This document shows positions 26,169 through 34,249 of a stretch of DNA of 64,000 bases, piece by piece. A program made the position numbers and the translations under genes. Positions within the stretch are counted from its first letter, which is position 1. Each line of letters opens with the position of its first letter. The stretch covers positions 277,217-341,216 of the forward strand of contig NZ_JH376799.1 in the NCBI RefSeq assembly GCF_000234095.1. The letters are read 5' to 3'. The notes below the pieces were generated by a model. The model saw only the letters and a list, made by a program, of their open reading frames with translations. It was not told the origin of the DNA and made no database searches. The DNA comes from Centipeda infelix ATCC 43532 (GTDB taxonomy: Bacteria; Bacillota; Negativicutes; Selenomonadales; Selenomonadaceae).

Positions 26169-26360
26169 ATGGCAAGTGTATGCGAGGTCTGCGGCAAAGG
26201 GCCGATGAGCGGCAACAATGTGAGCCACTCCCATGTGAAGACGAAACGCAAGTGGAAGCCGAATATTCAGCGTGTCCGCGCCCTTGTGAAGGGTGAGGTC
26301 AAACACGTCAATGTGTGCACGCGCTGCCTGCGTTCCGGCAACGTCGAGCGTGCCGTGTAA
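26169..26360 (+). CDS. rpmB: 50S ribosomal protein L28
   Basis: 63 residues. Zinc-binding form of L28 with CEVCGKGP at the N-terminus and CTRCLRSGNV near the C-terminus, and the family segment SHSHVKTKRKWKPN. ATG follows GAGGAGGTG. It is monocistronic, between its own promoter and terminator. Confidence 0.98.
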   Translation: MASVCEVCGKGPMSGNNVSHSHVKTKRKWKPNIQRVRALVKGEVKHVNVCTRCLRSGNVERAV

Positions 26361-26377
26361 GCAAGTGCATAGAGGAA

Positions 26378-26403
26378 GCCGTCCGACAGTCGGGCGGTTT
26401 TTT
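26378..26403 (+). terminator. Terminator after rpmB
   Basis: Stem CCGTCC/GGGCGG with a 7-nt loop followed by TTTTTT. The carbonic anhydrase gene begins 22 bp later. Confidence 0.8.
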
Positions 26404-26424
26404 CTATAAAGAAGGGATGATTTG

Positions 26425-26973
26425 ATGGACAAGAATGTAAAAGAGATTCATGCGGCAAATGCACGTTACGTCGAGGGATTCGGCGACAAGGGAAGTCTGT
26501 CGCATCATCCGGCGCGAAACATCGCCATTGTCACCTGTATGGACTGCCGCCTTGATCCTGCGAAATTTGCAGGACTGGCAAAGGGCGATGCACACGTGAT
26601 CCGCAACGCGGGCGGGCGCGTGACGGACGATGTCATCCGCTCCCTCCTCATCTCCTACAAGATGCTCGGAACAAAGGAATGGTTCGTCATCCAACACACA
26701 CACTGCGGAATGATGGGCTTTACAAACGAGGATGCACGGGAACTCTTCGCCTCGGATGCCCATGTGCACGGGATTGACCCAACGGAGGCACACTACATCG
26801 ACTTTATGCCGATCAGCGGCACGATCGAGGAGAACCTTGTGCGCGATGTGCGCCGTCTGCGAACCCACCCGCTCGTCCCTGCCTCCATTGTCATCCACGG
26901 CTATGTCTACGACGTACATACGGGACGGCTGATCGTCGTCGAGGAGGCCGAAAAGATCGGCGCAGCAAAATAA
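26425..26973 (+). CDS. Beta-class carbonic anhydrase
   Basis: Interconverts CO2 and bicarbonate. 182 residues. Zinc and catalytic residues are visible: CMDCR (C38, D40, R42) and HTHC (H91, C94), as in beta-CAs. ATG 26425 follows GAAGGGATG. The gene lies just after the rpmB terminator, so it may rely on read-through or an unseen promoter. In a CO2-fixing or propionate/succinate fermenter it would supply bicarbonate to carboxylases (inference). Confidence 0.93.
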   Translation: MDKNVKEIHAANARYVEGFGDKGSLSHHPARNIAIVTCMDCRLDPAKFAGLAKGDAHVIRNAGGRVTDDVIRSLLISYKMLGTKEWFVIQHTHCGMMGFTNEDARELFASDAHVHGIDPTEAHYIDFMPISGTIEENLVRDVRRLRTHPLVPASIVIHGYVYDVHTGRLIVVEEAEKIGAAK

Positions 26974-26984
26974 CCTCTTCGTAC

Positions 26985-27019
26985 AAAAAAAGAACGCTTC
27001 ACACGGAGCGTTCTTTTTT
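26985..27019. terminator. Bidirectional terminator between carbonic anhydrase and the YgjP-like gene
   Basis: Perfect stem AAAGAACGCT/AGCGTTCTTT with A- and T-runs, between convergent genes. Confidence 0.9.
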
Positions 27020-27023
27020 GTCG

Positions 27024-27749
27024 TCAAAGGTCTGCTTGCGCCCACGCATTCAGTTCTCGCCGCACGTTCTGCCAGTTGGGGAAATACCGATCCATGCGTG
27101 CATAGAATCGGCCATCATGCCCGCGTACCCAGAGGTGCGTGAGCTCATGCGTGATGACGTAGCGGAGAGCACGCACGTCATACTGCGCGAGCTGAAGGTT
27201 CAACGTGATTGCTGCCGTGCGGACGTTGCAGCTGCCCCAGCGCGTCTTCATCGCGCGGATACGCCAGAGAGCGGCGTATTTGCCGACAACGGTCTCACAA
27301 GAGGGGGCTTCGCGCTCGATGGCCGCCACGAGTTCCGCACGGTAGAGTGCCCCGATTGCCGCACGGCGCACATTGACATCTGCCGTCTGCGCAGCATGAA
27401 GTACAATCGTCCCATTAGCATACTCAGCATAGGCCTTTCCACGTGTAAGCGGCACACATACAATCGGATATTCCTGCCCCCAGAGCCGTATCCGCTCGCC
27501 CGCTGCATATGTGCACACAGGTCGTTCTGCACGCGCGCGCAAAAGCCGCAGACGCTCGTCAATCCAGGCACGTCTGCGGCGGACAAAATTCTCCAGATCC
27601 CTCTGCGCCGTCCGCTGCGGCACGCTTAGCTCGATGTATCCATCACGAACGCGAAGGTAGAGGTTCTTGATATTCTTATAGCAAATCTGCGCAGGAATCC
27701 CATCCAATACGGTACGCTGCTCCCGCACAGCGCGCACATGCTTCCTCAC
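27024..27749 (-). CDS. YgjP/DUF45-type zinc metallopeptidase
   Basis: 241 residues. The C-terminal half carries the gluzincin motif HELTHLWVRGHDGRF with two zinc His and the catalytic Glu; the preceding segment WRIRAMKTRWGSC is typical of DUF45/YgjP proteins. Substrate unknown. GTG 27749 overlaps the hslO stop (GTGA); GTG 27737, six bases behind GAGG, is an alternative start. It is the last gene of the riboflavin-hslO transcript direction. Confidence 0.88.
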   Translation of the reverse strand: MRKHVRAVREQRTVLDGIPAQICYKNIKNLYLRVRDGYIELSVPQRTAQRDLENFVRRRRAWIDERLRLLRARAERPVCTYAAGERIRLWGQEYPIVCVPLTRGKAYAEYANGTIVLHAAQTADVNVRRAAIGALYRAELVAAIEREAPSCETVVGKYAALWRIRAMKTRWGSCNVRTAAITLNLQLAQYDVRALRYVITHELTHLWVRGHDGRFYARMDRYFPNWQNVRRELNAWAQADL

Positions 27750-28651
27750 AGCTGCCCATGCGCACGCATATCACGCATCTTCTGTGCGACGTTGTAGATG
27801 ACGCTCAGATCCTCACGGTCAAAGGTATATGCCTCGTTGCAGAAGTGACATTTCACCTCTGCCGTTCCATCGTCGCGCAGCGCACGCAGATCTTCCTCAC
27901 CGAGCGTCAGCAGTCGATCGGTGATGTAGTTCTTCGAGCAGTTGCAGCGAAACGCAAGGTCGGTGGTCGAAAGGATCTTCACATCGTCGAAGCCGCCGAG
28001 GATTTTTTCGGCGATGCCCGCAGCGTCCAGCCCCTCCAGAGCCATGTGCGAGACAGAGGAAATCCCCTTCAGGTTCTCCTCAAGACGGTCAATCGTCTCA
28101 TCCGACGCGCCCGGCAGTGGCTGGATGAAGAAGCCGCCCGCGCCGAGACATTTCAGATCAGGGCTAACGAGAACGCCGAGCCCAATGGAGGACGGTGTCT
28201 GCTCGGAGGTGTAGAGGTAGTTGATGAGATCCTCCGCAATCTCTCCGTTCGTGATGTCGACACTGCCTGTCACAGGCTCTTTCAGACCCGTGAAGCGCGT
28301 AACTGAGAGAATCCCCGCACCAATGCCGCCGCCCACGTCGATCTTGCCGTGGGAGTTCAGCGGTATATTGACGTGCGGATGATCAACATAGCCGCGCACA
28401 GAGCCCTCCGCCGTCGCATCTGCCGTCACCGTGCCAAGTGGTCCATCTCCCTTGAATTTGATCGTAACAGATTCCTTGTTCTTGAGATTCGCAGCGAGGA
28501 GCAGTGCGCCCGTCATCGTGCGCCCGAGTGCCGCCGCCGCGACGGGATAGCAGTCGTGCCGCCGCATCGCCTCGGCGACCACATCCGTTGTCACCGCCGC
28601 AAACGCACGCACCTCTCCATTTGCCGCCGTCGCCTTAATCAGTTGATCCAT
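27746..28651 (-). CDS. hslO: Hsp33 redox-regulated chaperone
   Basis: 301 residues. Holdase activated by oxidation of a C-terminal zinc centre: CNC (in FRCNCSKNY) and CHFC (in KCHFCNEAY) separated by about 30 residues are present. The N-terminal core contains GPLGTVTADATAEGSVRGYV. ATG 28651 (MDQLIKATAANGEVRAF) follows AAGGA; a longer GTG-started form at 28666 is less likely. It follows the phosphodiesterase gene by 8 bp. Confidence 0.96.
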   Translation of the reverse strand: MDQLIKATAANGEVRAFAAVTTDVVAEAMRRHDCYPVAAAALGRTMTGALLLAANLKNKESVTIKFKGDGPLGTVTADATAEGSVRGYVDHPHVNIPLNSHGKIDVGGGIGAGILSVTRFTGLKEPVTGSVDITNGEIAEDLINYLYTSEQTPSSIGLGVLVSPDLKCLGAGGFFIQPLPGASDETIDRLEENLKGISSVSHMALEGLDAAGIAEKILGGFDDVKILSTTDLAFRCNCSKNYITDRLLTLGEEDLRALRDDGTAEVKCHFCNEAYTFDREDLSVIYNVAQKMRDMRAHGQL

Positions 28652-28659
28652 ATGTATCC

Positions 28660-29223
28660 TTACCAATCGAGCGCGAGCTCATGCAGAACATCGCCCGTAT
28701 CTATGTCAAAAATCCGTATCGTACCATTCTCAAGAACTGCGACGGTGTTGCGTCCGTCGGGGCGCTTCGAGAGCGCAGCAGAGCCGGGGTTGAGGAACAC
28801 GGTATTGCCGCGTTTTTCGAGCACGTTGATATGGACGTGGCCGCTGATAAAGAGGTCTGCCCGCAGATGCTTTGCCATTGCGTCCTTTTCCGCATCGGTC
28901 ATGACGGCATCGCCGTGCGTGACGATGATGCGCCGTCCCTCCCACACGACGTAGGCGTAGGGGGACATGACGGGCAGTTCGAGACAGCTCGCATCCACGT
29001 CGGAGTCGCAGTTTCCCTTGGCGATGATGACGGGAATTTCCGAGCCATTGATGCGCTCGATCAGCCCCATCGGATTGTAGTCCTCCTTCATCGGATTCCG
29101 CGGTCCGTGGTAGGCGACATCGCCCGCATGGAGAATCAGATCCGCGCCCGTGAAGAATTTTTCACACGCGCGTACCCACGCGCCCTCATGCCCGTGCGTA
29201 TCGCTGAGTATGCCGATCTTCAT
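28660..29223 (-). CDS. Calcineurin-like phosphodiesterase, YfcE/MJ0936 type
   Basis: 187 residues. All five metallophosphoesterase motifs are visible: ILSDTHG, HAGDV, GNCDS, VTHGD and SGHVH, binding two metal ions. Relatives hydrolyse artificial phosphodiesters; the physiological substrate is unknown. ATG 29223 is 4 bp past the ribH stop, so it is co-transcribed with riboflavin genes. A link to flavin metabolism would rest on context only. Confidence 0.92.
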   Translation of the reverse strand: MKIGILSDTHGHEGAWVRACEKFFTGADLILHAGDVAYHGPRNPMKEDYNPMGLIERINGSEIPVIIAKGNCDSDVDASCLELPVMSPYAYVVWEGRRIIVTHGDAVMTDAEKDAMAKHLRADLFISGHVHINVLEKRGNTVFLNPGSAALSKRPDGRNTVAVLENGTIRIFDIDTGDVLHELALDW

Positions 29224-29227
29224 CTGC

Positions 29228-29692
29228 TCACAGCTTTCCGAGGAGACTTGCCATCTCCATCGCTGCCATCGCGGCATCCGCGCCCTTGTTGCCCGCCTTC
29301 GTACCCGCACGCTCAATCGCCTGCTCGATGTTCTCCGTCGTCACCACGCCAAAGATCGTCGGAACACCCGTCTGGAGGCCAACCTGTGCGACCCCCTTCG
29401 ACACCTCGCTGCAGACGTAATCGTAGTGTGTCGTCGAGCCACGAATGACCGCCCCGAGGCAGAGTACCGCATCGTATTTGCCACTCTCCGCCATCTTCTT
29501 CGCCGCAATGGGGATCTCGAATGCGCCCGGCACCCATGCCACGTCAATATCGCTGTCTGCCGTCTCGTGGCGGTGGAGCGTATCGAGTGCGCCGCCGACC
29601 AGCTTGCTGACAATAAATTCGTTGAACCGTGCGGCAACAATGCCGAATTTGAGATTTTTTCCGCTGATATAGCCCTCAATGATGTTCGCCAT
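29228..29692 (-). CDS. ribH: 6,7-dimethyl-8-ribityllumazine synthase
   Basis: Penultimate step of riboflavin synthesis: condenses 5-amino-6-ribitylaminouracil with 3,4-dihydroxy-2-butanone-4-phosphate. 154 residues with [29 protein letters not shown], the catalytic His region [14 protein letters not shown] and [17 protein letters not shown]. It is part of ribD-ribE-ribBA-(DJ-1)-ribH but separated from ribBA by the DJ-1 gene. Confidence 0.98.
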   Translation of the reverse strand: MANIIEGYISGKNLKFGIVAARFNEFIVSKLVGGALDTLHRHETADSDIDVAWVPGAFEIPIAAKKMAESGKYDAVLCLGAVIRGSTTHYDYVCSEVSKGVAQVGLQTGVPTIFGVVTTENIEQAIERAGTKAGNKGADAAMAAMEMASLLGKL

Positions 29693-29704
29693 ATTATTCG
29701 CTCC

Positions 29705-30322
29705 TTACTCCTCCATCATCTTCACAAAACGATTGTGCGCCGATGTATTATAATATCCCAGCTTATGCAGGACATACCAATCCTCAATCATAGTTTCCTC
29801 AGCGACATGAAGCGCGGTCAGAACTGCTCCGGCAAATTCCAAAGGTGCAGAACCATTTGCCGTAATGATGTTCTGATCGAAAACCGCCTGCCTCGCCTGA
29901 TAGTTCTCTGCGCCCTTGTATTTTGTCCCCTTCCACTCTTGCAGTGCAGACAAGCGGTTGCCGGTATGCTTAACCGAGTTGAGTACACCGATGGATGCTA
30001 AAAATGCCGCCGCATCACAAATACCGCCAAGCACTTTGCCGCTGTTCACACAGTGCTCGACCAGCGGGATTATCTGCTGTGCACGTTCTTCACGCCAACA
30101 CAGCCCACCGATGAGAAGCAGAGCATCGTAATCCTTCGGTACAGAATCCACCGTATAATCCGCCGTCGCATGAATGCCGCCGATGGAGGTTACAGGATCT
30201 TCCGAGAGGGAAACTGTCTTGACCACGATTTTTCCCTGCCCAAGCATATGAATCCCCGTCGATACATACGCCGCTTCCCAATCCGCATACTGTTCAAGAA
30301 GTGCCAGTAAAACCGTCTTCAT
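29705..30322 (-). CDS. DJ-1/PfpI-family protein inserted in the riboflavin operon
   Basis: 205 residues. DJ-1/ThiJ/PfpI class I glutamine-amidotransferase-like fold with the nucleophile elbow GGICDAAAF (Cys ~102) and the upstream acidic position E16. Closest in style to YdeA-like DJ-1 proteins; enzymatic activity is not predictable (protease, hydrolase and deglycase claims exist for relatives). ATG 30322 follows GAGAGGG; ATG 30343, overlapping the ribBA stop as ATGA, is an alternative start seven residues longer. The gene looks more AT-rich than neighbouring rib genes. It interrupts ribBA and ribH. Confidence 0.85.
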   Translation of the reverse strand: MKTVLLALLEQYADWEAAYVSTGIHMLGQGKIVVKTVSLSEDPVTSIGGIHATADYTVDSVPKDYDALLLIGGLCWREERAQQIIPLVEHCVNSGKVLGGICDAAAFLASIGVLNSVKHTGNRLSALQEWKGTKYKGAENYQARQAVFDQNIITANGSAPLEFAGAVLTALHVAEETMIEDWYVLHKLGYYNTSAHNRFVKMMEE

Positions 30323-30339
30323 CCCTCGCACCCTCTCAC

Positions 30340-31554
30340 TCATTTCCCCAATTCCTCATCACTGAGGATATGTCCCATCTTTTCCTTCTTCACCGTCATA
30401 TACTTGCGGTCAAAGTCATGTGTGCTCATGACGATCGGCACGCGCTCGACAATCTTCAGCCCGTAGCCCTCAAGTCCCGCACGCTTCGCGGGGTTGTTTG
30501 TCATCAGGCGAATGGTCGAGAGTCCGAGGTCGGCGAGAATCTGCGCACCGAGCCCGTAGTCACGCAGATCCGGTGCAAAGCCGAGCTCAACGTTCGCCTC
30601 GACGGTGTCGCGCCCCTGATCCTGCAGTGCGTACGCGCGCATCTTGTTCGCGAGACCGATGCCGCGCCCCTCCTGCCGCACATAGAGGACGACGCCCTCG
30701 CCCTCCGCCTCGATCTGCCGCATCGCCGCCGCGAGCTGGTCGCCGCAGTCACAGCGCATCGAGCCGAGCGCATCGCCCGTCAGACACTCCGAGTGCACGC
30801 GCACGAGCACGTTCTCCTTGCCGCGCACATCACCCTTGACAACGGCGAGATCACAGCGGCTGTTGAGCGTGTTCTCATACGCAAGCAGACGGAAATGCCC
30901 ATATTTGCTTGGGAAATCCACGTCCGAAATGCGATGGACAAACGTCTCTGTGTGCTTGCGGTACTCGATGAGATCGGCGATGGTAATGATGTTGAGCCCG
31001 TGCTTTTTGGCAAACTTCTTGAGCTCGGGGGTACGCATCATGTGCCCGTCGTCCGCCATGATCTCACAGCACATCCCCGCAGGATACAGCCCCGCAAGAC
31101 GCGCGAGATCCACCGTCGCCTCCGTATGTCCTGCGCGGCGCAGCACACCGCCCTCGACCGTCCGCAGGGGGAAGATGTGCCCCGGGCGGCGGAAATGCAC
31201 GGGCTTTGCCTGAGGGTCAATTAGCATCTTCACCGTATGGCATCGCTCAAACGCGGAGATGCCCGTCGTCGTGTCGTAGGCGTCGACGCTGACCGTGAAG
31301 GCTGTCTCGTGATTGTCCGTATTGTTCTCCACCATCTGACCGATCTCGAGTTCATCGAGACGGCTGCCCGCGATCGGCGTACAAATGAGTCCGCGTGCGT
31401 GCGTCGCCATGAAATTCATATGCTCGGGTGTGAGCGTCTCGGCAGCGACGATAATATCGCCCTCGTTTTCGCGATCCTCATCGTCCACGACAACGAGCAT
31501 CTTGCCGTTCTTAATATCCTCGATTGCCTGTTCAATCGTTGCAAAATCTGACAT
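30340..31554 (-). CDS. ribBA: 3,4-dihydroxy-2-butanone-4-phosphate synthase / GTP cyclohydrolase II
   Basis: Bifunctional enzyme feeding both branches of riboflavin synthesis. 404 residues: the DHBP synthase half (~1-200) has VVDDEDRENEGDIIVAAE and THARGLICTP; the cyclohydrolase II half (~205-404) has the zinc cysteines in SECLTGDALGSMRCDCGDQL and the catalytic region QEGRGIGLANKM. ATG 31554 follows TTAGGAGAG. The 70-bp spacer from ribE has no terminator. Confidence 0.98.
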   Translation of the reverse strand: MSDFATIEQAIEDIKNGKMLVVVDDEDRENEGDIIVAAETLTPEHMNFMATHARGLICTPIAGSRLDELEIGQMVENNTDNHETAFTVSVDAYDTTTGISAFERCHTVKMLIDPQAKPVHFRRPGHIFPLRTVEGGVLRRAGHTEATVDLARLAGLYPAGMCCEIMADDGHMMRTPELKKFAKKHGLNIITIADLIEYRKHTETFVHRISDVDFPSKYGHFRLLAYENTLNSRCDLAVVKGDVRGKENVLVRVHSECLTGDALGSMRCDCGDQLAAAMRQIEAEGEGVVLYVRQEGRGIGLANKMRAYALQDQGRDTVEANVELGFAPDLRDYGLGAQILADLGLSTIRLMTNNPAKRAGLEGYGLKIVERVPIVMSTHDFDRKYMTVKKEKMGHILSDEELGK

Positions 31555-31624
31555 ACTATCTCTCCTAAGAATTTGACTGTATTCCCGCAAATGCCTGCGG
31601 TGCAATGTCCCTAAGCGAACTCCT

Positions 31625-32260
31625 CTAAAATCCATGCTGTAAAAGGAAATCCCGTGTAAGCCCTGCGCCCCGTGCAACAACATTTTCGCCGCCGAGCAGT
31701 TTCAGCGCGTATTTCCCGAGAATATCCGTCTCGATGTTCAGCGGGCTGCCGATGCGCTTTGCACCGAGATTCGTCACCGTGCGCGTGTGCGGAATCAGGC
31801 TGACGGTAAAATCCACCGCCCCCACCCGCGCAACTGTGAGGCTGATACCGTCAAGCGCAACCGAGCCCTTCTCAACAATCCCGCGCAGAATTGCAGCATC
31901 TGCCGCAACCGTCATCAGAATCGCATTGCCCTCCTCGCGCATCTCCGTGATCTCGCCCACACCGTCGATGTGCCCGCTGACAAAGTGTCCGCCGAGACGC
32001 GTTGTCGGAAGCAGCGCACGCTCGAGATTGAGCGGCGCACCGTGCATGAGCCCCGCGAGTGACGTGCGACGCACGGTCTCGGGCATGACCGCCGCACGAA
32101 ATCCGTGCGCATCGAACTGTGTCACCGTAAGGCAGATCCCGTTGACGGCAATGCTGTCACCGATGTGCGCATCCGATTGGACGAGCTTTGCCCCAATCAT
32201 GATATTGCCGCCCAAAAGTCCACCAAAGGTGCCGACCTCCTCGATAATTCCTGTAAACAT
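31625..32260 (-). CDS. ribE: Riboflavin synthase, alpha subunit
   Basis: Dismutates two lumazines to riboflavin. 211 residues in two homologous lumazine-binding halves: MFTGIIEEVG and GGHFVSGHIDGVG mark them. ATG 32260 lies 9 bp past the ribD stop. Confidence 0.97.
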   Translation of the reverse strand: MFTGIIEEVGTFGGLLGGNIMIGAKLVQSDAHIGDSIAVNGICLTVTQFDAHGFRAAVMPETVRRTSLAGLMHGAPLNLERALLPTTRLGGHFVSGHIDGVGEITEMREEGNAILMTVAADAAILRGIVEKGSVALDGISLTVARVGAVDFTVSLIPHTRTVTNLGAKRIGSPLNIETDILGKYALKLLGGENVVARGAGLTRDFLLQHGF

Positions 32261-32269
32261 GCCGTCCCC

Positions 32270-33373
32270 TCACTCTGCATCCGCACACAGATAGCCCGTG
32301 ACAAGAAAGTCCGCGCCCAGCTGTTCGACGGTCACATCATGCAGGTGCAGTGCCGTCTGCGGACTGTCAAAGCCCGTGCCGCCCACAGGTGTTTTTGCTG
32401 CCGTGCCCCCCATCAGCATGGGGGCGATAAAGGCGTGCACCTTGTCCACATAGTCACCTGCAAGGAACGACCAGTTGACCGTTCCACCGCCCTCGACAAA
32501 AAGCGATGTGATCTCACGCGCACCGAGATAGTCGAGCAGAGCGGCGATGTCCACGCGCTCCGCACCAAGAGTCAGCGTTTCCACACCGCACGCATGAAGA
32601 AGCCTGACGCGCCGCTGGTCGGCACGCTCACTCACGACAATCAAGGTCGGTGCTGCGCAGTCCGTCACAAGTTTTGCATCGAGAGGCGTGCGCGCCTCAC
32701 TGTCGAGTACAATGCGCAGAGGATTGTGTCCCGTACGATCCGGCAGGCGCGTTGTGAGGCTCGGATCATCCGCAAGCACCGTACCAATGCCGACCAAAAT
32801 CGCATCATACGCGTTGCGGTACTCGTGCACGCGCCTCCGTGCCGCCTCCCCTGTGATCCACTGTGACGCACCCGTATGGCTTGCAATCTTGCCGTCGATG
32901 GTCATCGCCGTCTTGAGCGTGACAAAGGGGCGTTTCTGTGTCACCCACTTGAGGAACACCTCGTTCTGCCGCCGTGCCTCTGCCTCGCACACACCCGTTA
33001 CAACCTCGATGCCCGCCTCCTTGAGAAGGGCAAGCCCCCGCCCCGCAACGAGCGGATTCGGATCGCACAGGGCAATGACGACACGCGCAATGCCCGCCGC
33101 AATCACCGCCTCGGCGCAGGGACCCGTACGCCCGTGATGGGCGCACGGCTCGAGCGTCACATAGAGGGTCGCACCTCGCGCGAGTTCTCCCGCCATCCGC
33201 AGCGCGTGAATCTCCGCGTGCGGCTCACCTGCCGCGCGATGCCACCCGCTCGCGATGATCGTACCATCCCGAACGATGACCGCGCCGACGAGCGGATTCG
33301 GTGCAGTTCGCCCGCGCGCATGCTCCGCGATCCGCAGAGCCTCGCGCATATAGGATTCGTCAATGTCGTTCAT
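32270..33373 (-). CDS. ribD: Bifunctional pyrimidine deaminase/reductase
   Basis: Second and third steps after GTP cyclohydrolase. 367 residues. The N-terminal deaminase zinc site is PHAEIHAL with VTLEPCAHHGRTGPC; the C-terminal dihydrofolate-reductase-like domain (~150-367) has LKTAMTIDGKIA and SLFVEGGGTVNWSF. First gene of the riboflavin operon, with an unusually long ~215-nt stretch between the riboswitch terminator and the ATG. Confidence 0.97.
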   Translation of the reverse strand: MNDIDESYMREALRIAEHARGRTAPNPLVGAVIVRDGTIIASGWHRAAGEPHAEIHALRMAGELARGATLYVTLEPCAHHGRTGPCAEAVIAAGIARVVIALCDPNPLVAGRGLALLKEAGIEVVTGVCEAEARRQNEVFLKWVTQKRPFVTLKTAMTIDGKIASHTGASQWITGEAARRRVHEYRNAYDAILVGIGTVLADDPSLTTRLPDRTGHNPLRIVLDSEARTPLDAKLVTDCAAPTLIVVSERADQRRVRLLHACGVETLTLGAERVDIAALLDYLGAREITSLFVEGGGTVNWSFLAGDYVDKVHAFIAPMLMGGTAAKTPVGGTGFDSPQTALHLHDVTVEQLGADFLVTGYLCADAE

Positions 33374-33404
33374 AGCAATCCCGTTCTGTTCTTTACAGTC
33401 TTGA

Positions 33405-33586
33405 GAAGGTTATCTTGTGCTCACTGAGTGAACCCTAGTGAAACAATCGGGAAAAGCGCACGGTACGCCCCTGCGGATTTCTTGCGTTCAAGCGAAGCGC
33501 GTTTAAGAAGTCCGCAGGTATTTAAGCGTACAAGGGCGCGACCGATTGTGTAACGAGGCGTTCGCGAGGGAGCACAGAATACCTCA
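33405..33586. repeat. ~180-bp imperfect palindromic element in the ribD leader
   Basis: The left arm (33405-33480, containing TTGTGCTC, AACAATCGG, GTACGCC, CCTGCGGATTTCTT) and right arm (33505-33586), read on opposite strands, align along their length: TCTGTGCTC, ACACAATCGG, GTACGC, CCTGCGGACTTCTT. It can fold as one long hairpin. It contains no sensible ORF and is not the same sequence as the 162-bp element. It occupies nearly all the space between the FMN riboswitch terminator and ribD. Confidence 0.7.
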
Positions 33587-33589
33587 GAT

Positions 33590-33627
33590 AAAACAAAAAG
33601 CCGCCGGAAGAATTCTCCTCCGGCGGC
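33590..33627 (-). terminator. Terminator of the FMN riboswitch
   Basis: Minus-strand 9-bp stem GCCGCCGGA/TCCGGCGGC followed by TTTTTGTTTT, 60 bp past the aptamer: the expression platform for transcription attenuation. Confidence 0.9.
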
Positions 33628-33685
33628 ACATAAATCGTCCCAAGAACGCACTGATAACATCATATCAGTGTTTCCTTTCATAGAC

Positions 33686-33828
33686 GCGCCTTTTCTCATC
33701 CAGACTGCGAAGGCAGCTACCTTCTTCACTGTCGGCTTCGGAGTTTCACCGAATCGTGCCACTCTCACGAATGGCTTGCGGGCTGTACCGCCGGTGGGGA
33801 TTTGCACCCCGCCTCAAAGAGCATCGTT
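33686..33828 (-). promoter_or_regulatory. FMN riboswitch (RFN element)
   Basis: Minus-strand signature blocks in order: AGGCGGGGTGCAAATCCCC, ACCGGCGGTA, AGCCCGCAAGCC, GATTCGGTGAAACTCCGAAG, CCGACAGT and AGTCTGGATGAGA, the conserved RFN motifs. FMN binding should favour the terminator at 33590-33627 and switch off ribD-ribE-ribBA-DJ-1-ribH. Confidence 0.96.
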
Positions 33829-33836
33829 CGTATGCT

Positions 33837-33865
33837 ATTGTAACACTATGGATTCGCGCTGTCAA
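33837..33865 (-). promoter_or_regulatory. Promoter of the riboflavin operon
   Basis: Minus-strand TTGACA (33865-33860), 17 bp, TACAAT (33842-33837), immediately upstream of the aptamer. It overlaps the last codons of the dhaM-like gene. No terminator separates that gene from the riboswitch. Confidence 0.9.
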
Positions 33866-34248
33866 TCGTCAATCTTGACCGCGCCGCGCGTCTCCTCCGC
33901 ACGTCGGACAACCTCGTCGAGGCTGCTTCCGCAGACCGCAGCAATTGCCGCCACAACACTTCCCTCGACAACGGGACAGTCCGCCATGCGCAGACGACGC
34001 TCCGGCATCTCCTCAAGGATCGTCTCGACCGTAAGGATGGAGCTGCCCGTGTCCATGAGAATGACAACACCATCCGCGCCATATACCGCATCGATCGCCG
34101 CAACGATCCGCGCATAGCTCGTCCCGAAACCGCCGTCCTCCATCCCGCCCGCAATCGCAATGCGTGCGTCCTTTGCCATCATACGGCAGGTCTCCGCAAC
34201 ACCGTGGGCGAGCGCAGCACTGTGCGTTACAATCACAAGTCCGACCAT
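33862..34248 (-). CDS. dhaM: DhaM-like PTS EIIA (mannose-type) phosphocarrier
   Basis: 128 residues, the EIIA domain alone. The N-terminus MVGLVIVTHSAALAHGVAE contains the phospho-acceptor His9; the segments GDGVVILMDTGSS-like (ADGVVILMDTGSSIL) and DCPVVEGSVVAA match DhaM, which passes phosphate from HPr to DhaL-ADP in dihydroxyacetone phosphorylation. No dhaK or dhaL is adjacent, so its partner is elsewhere or its role differs. ATG 34248 follows GGAGAA, 1 bp past the terC stop. Confidence 0.85.
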   Translation of the reverse strand: MVGLVIVTHSAALAHGVAETCRMMAKDARIAIAGGMEDGGFGTSYARIVAAIDAVYGADGVVILMDTGSSILTVETILEEMPERRLRMADCPVVEGSVVAAIAAVCGSSLDEVVRRAEETRGAVKIDD

Positions 34249-34249
34249 A

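Noticed and set aside
33421-33807. 128-codon minus-strand open frame upstream of ribD
   Set aside because: It is a reading through the FMN aptamer, its terminator and the palindromic element. These RNA features explain the sequence fully.
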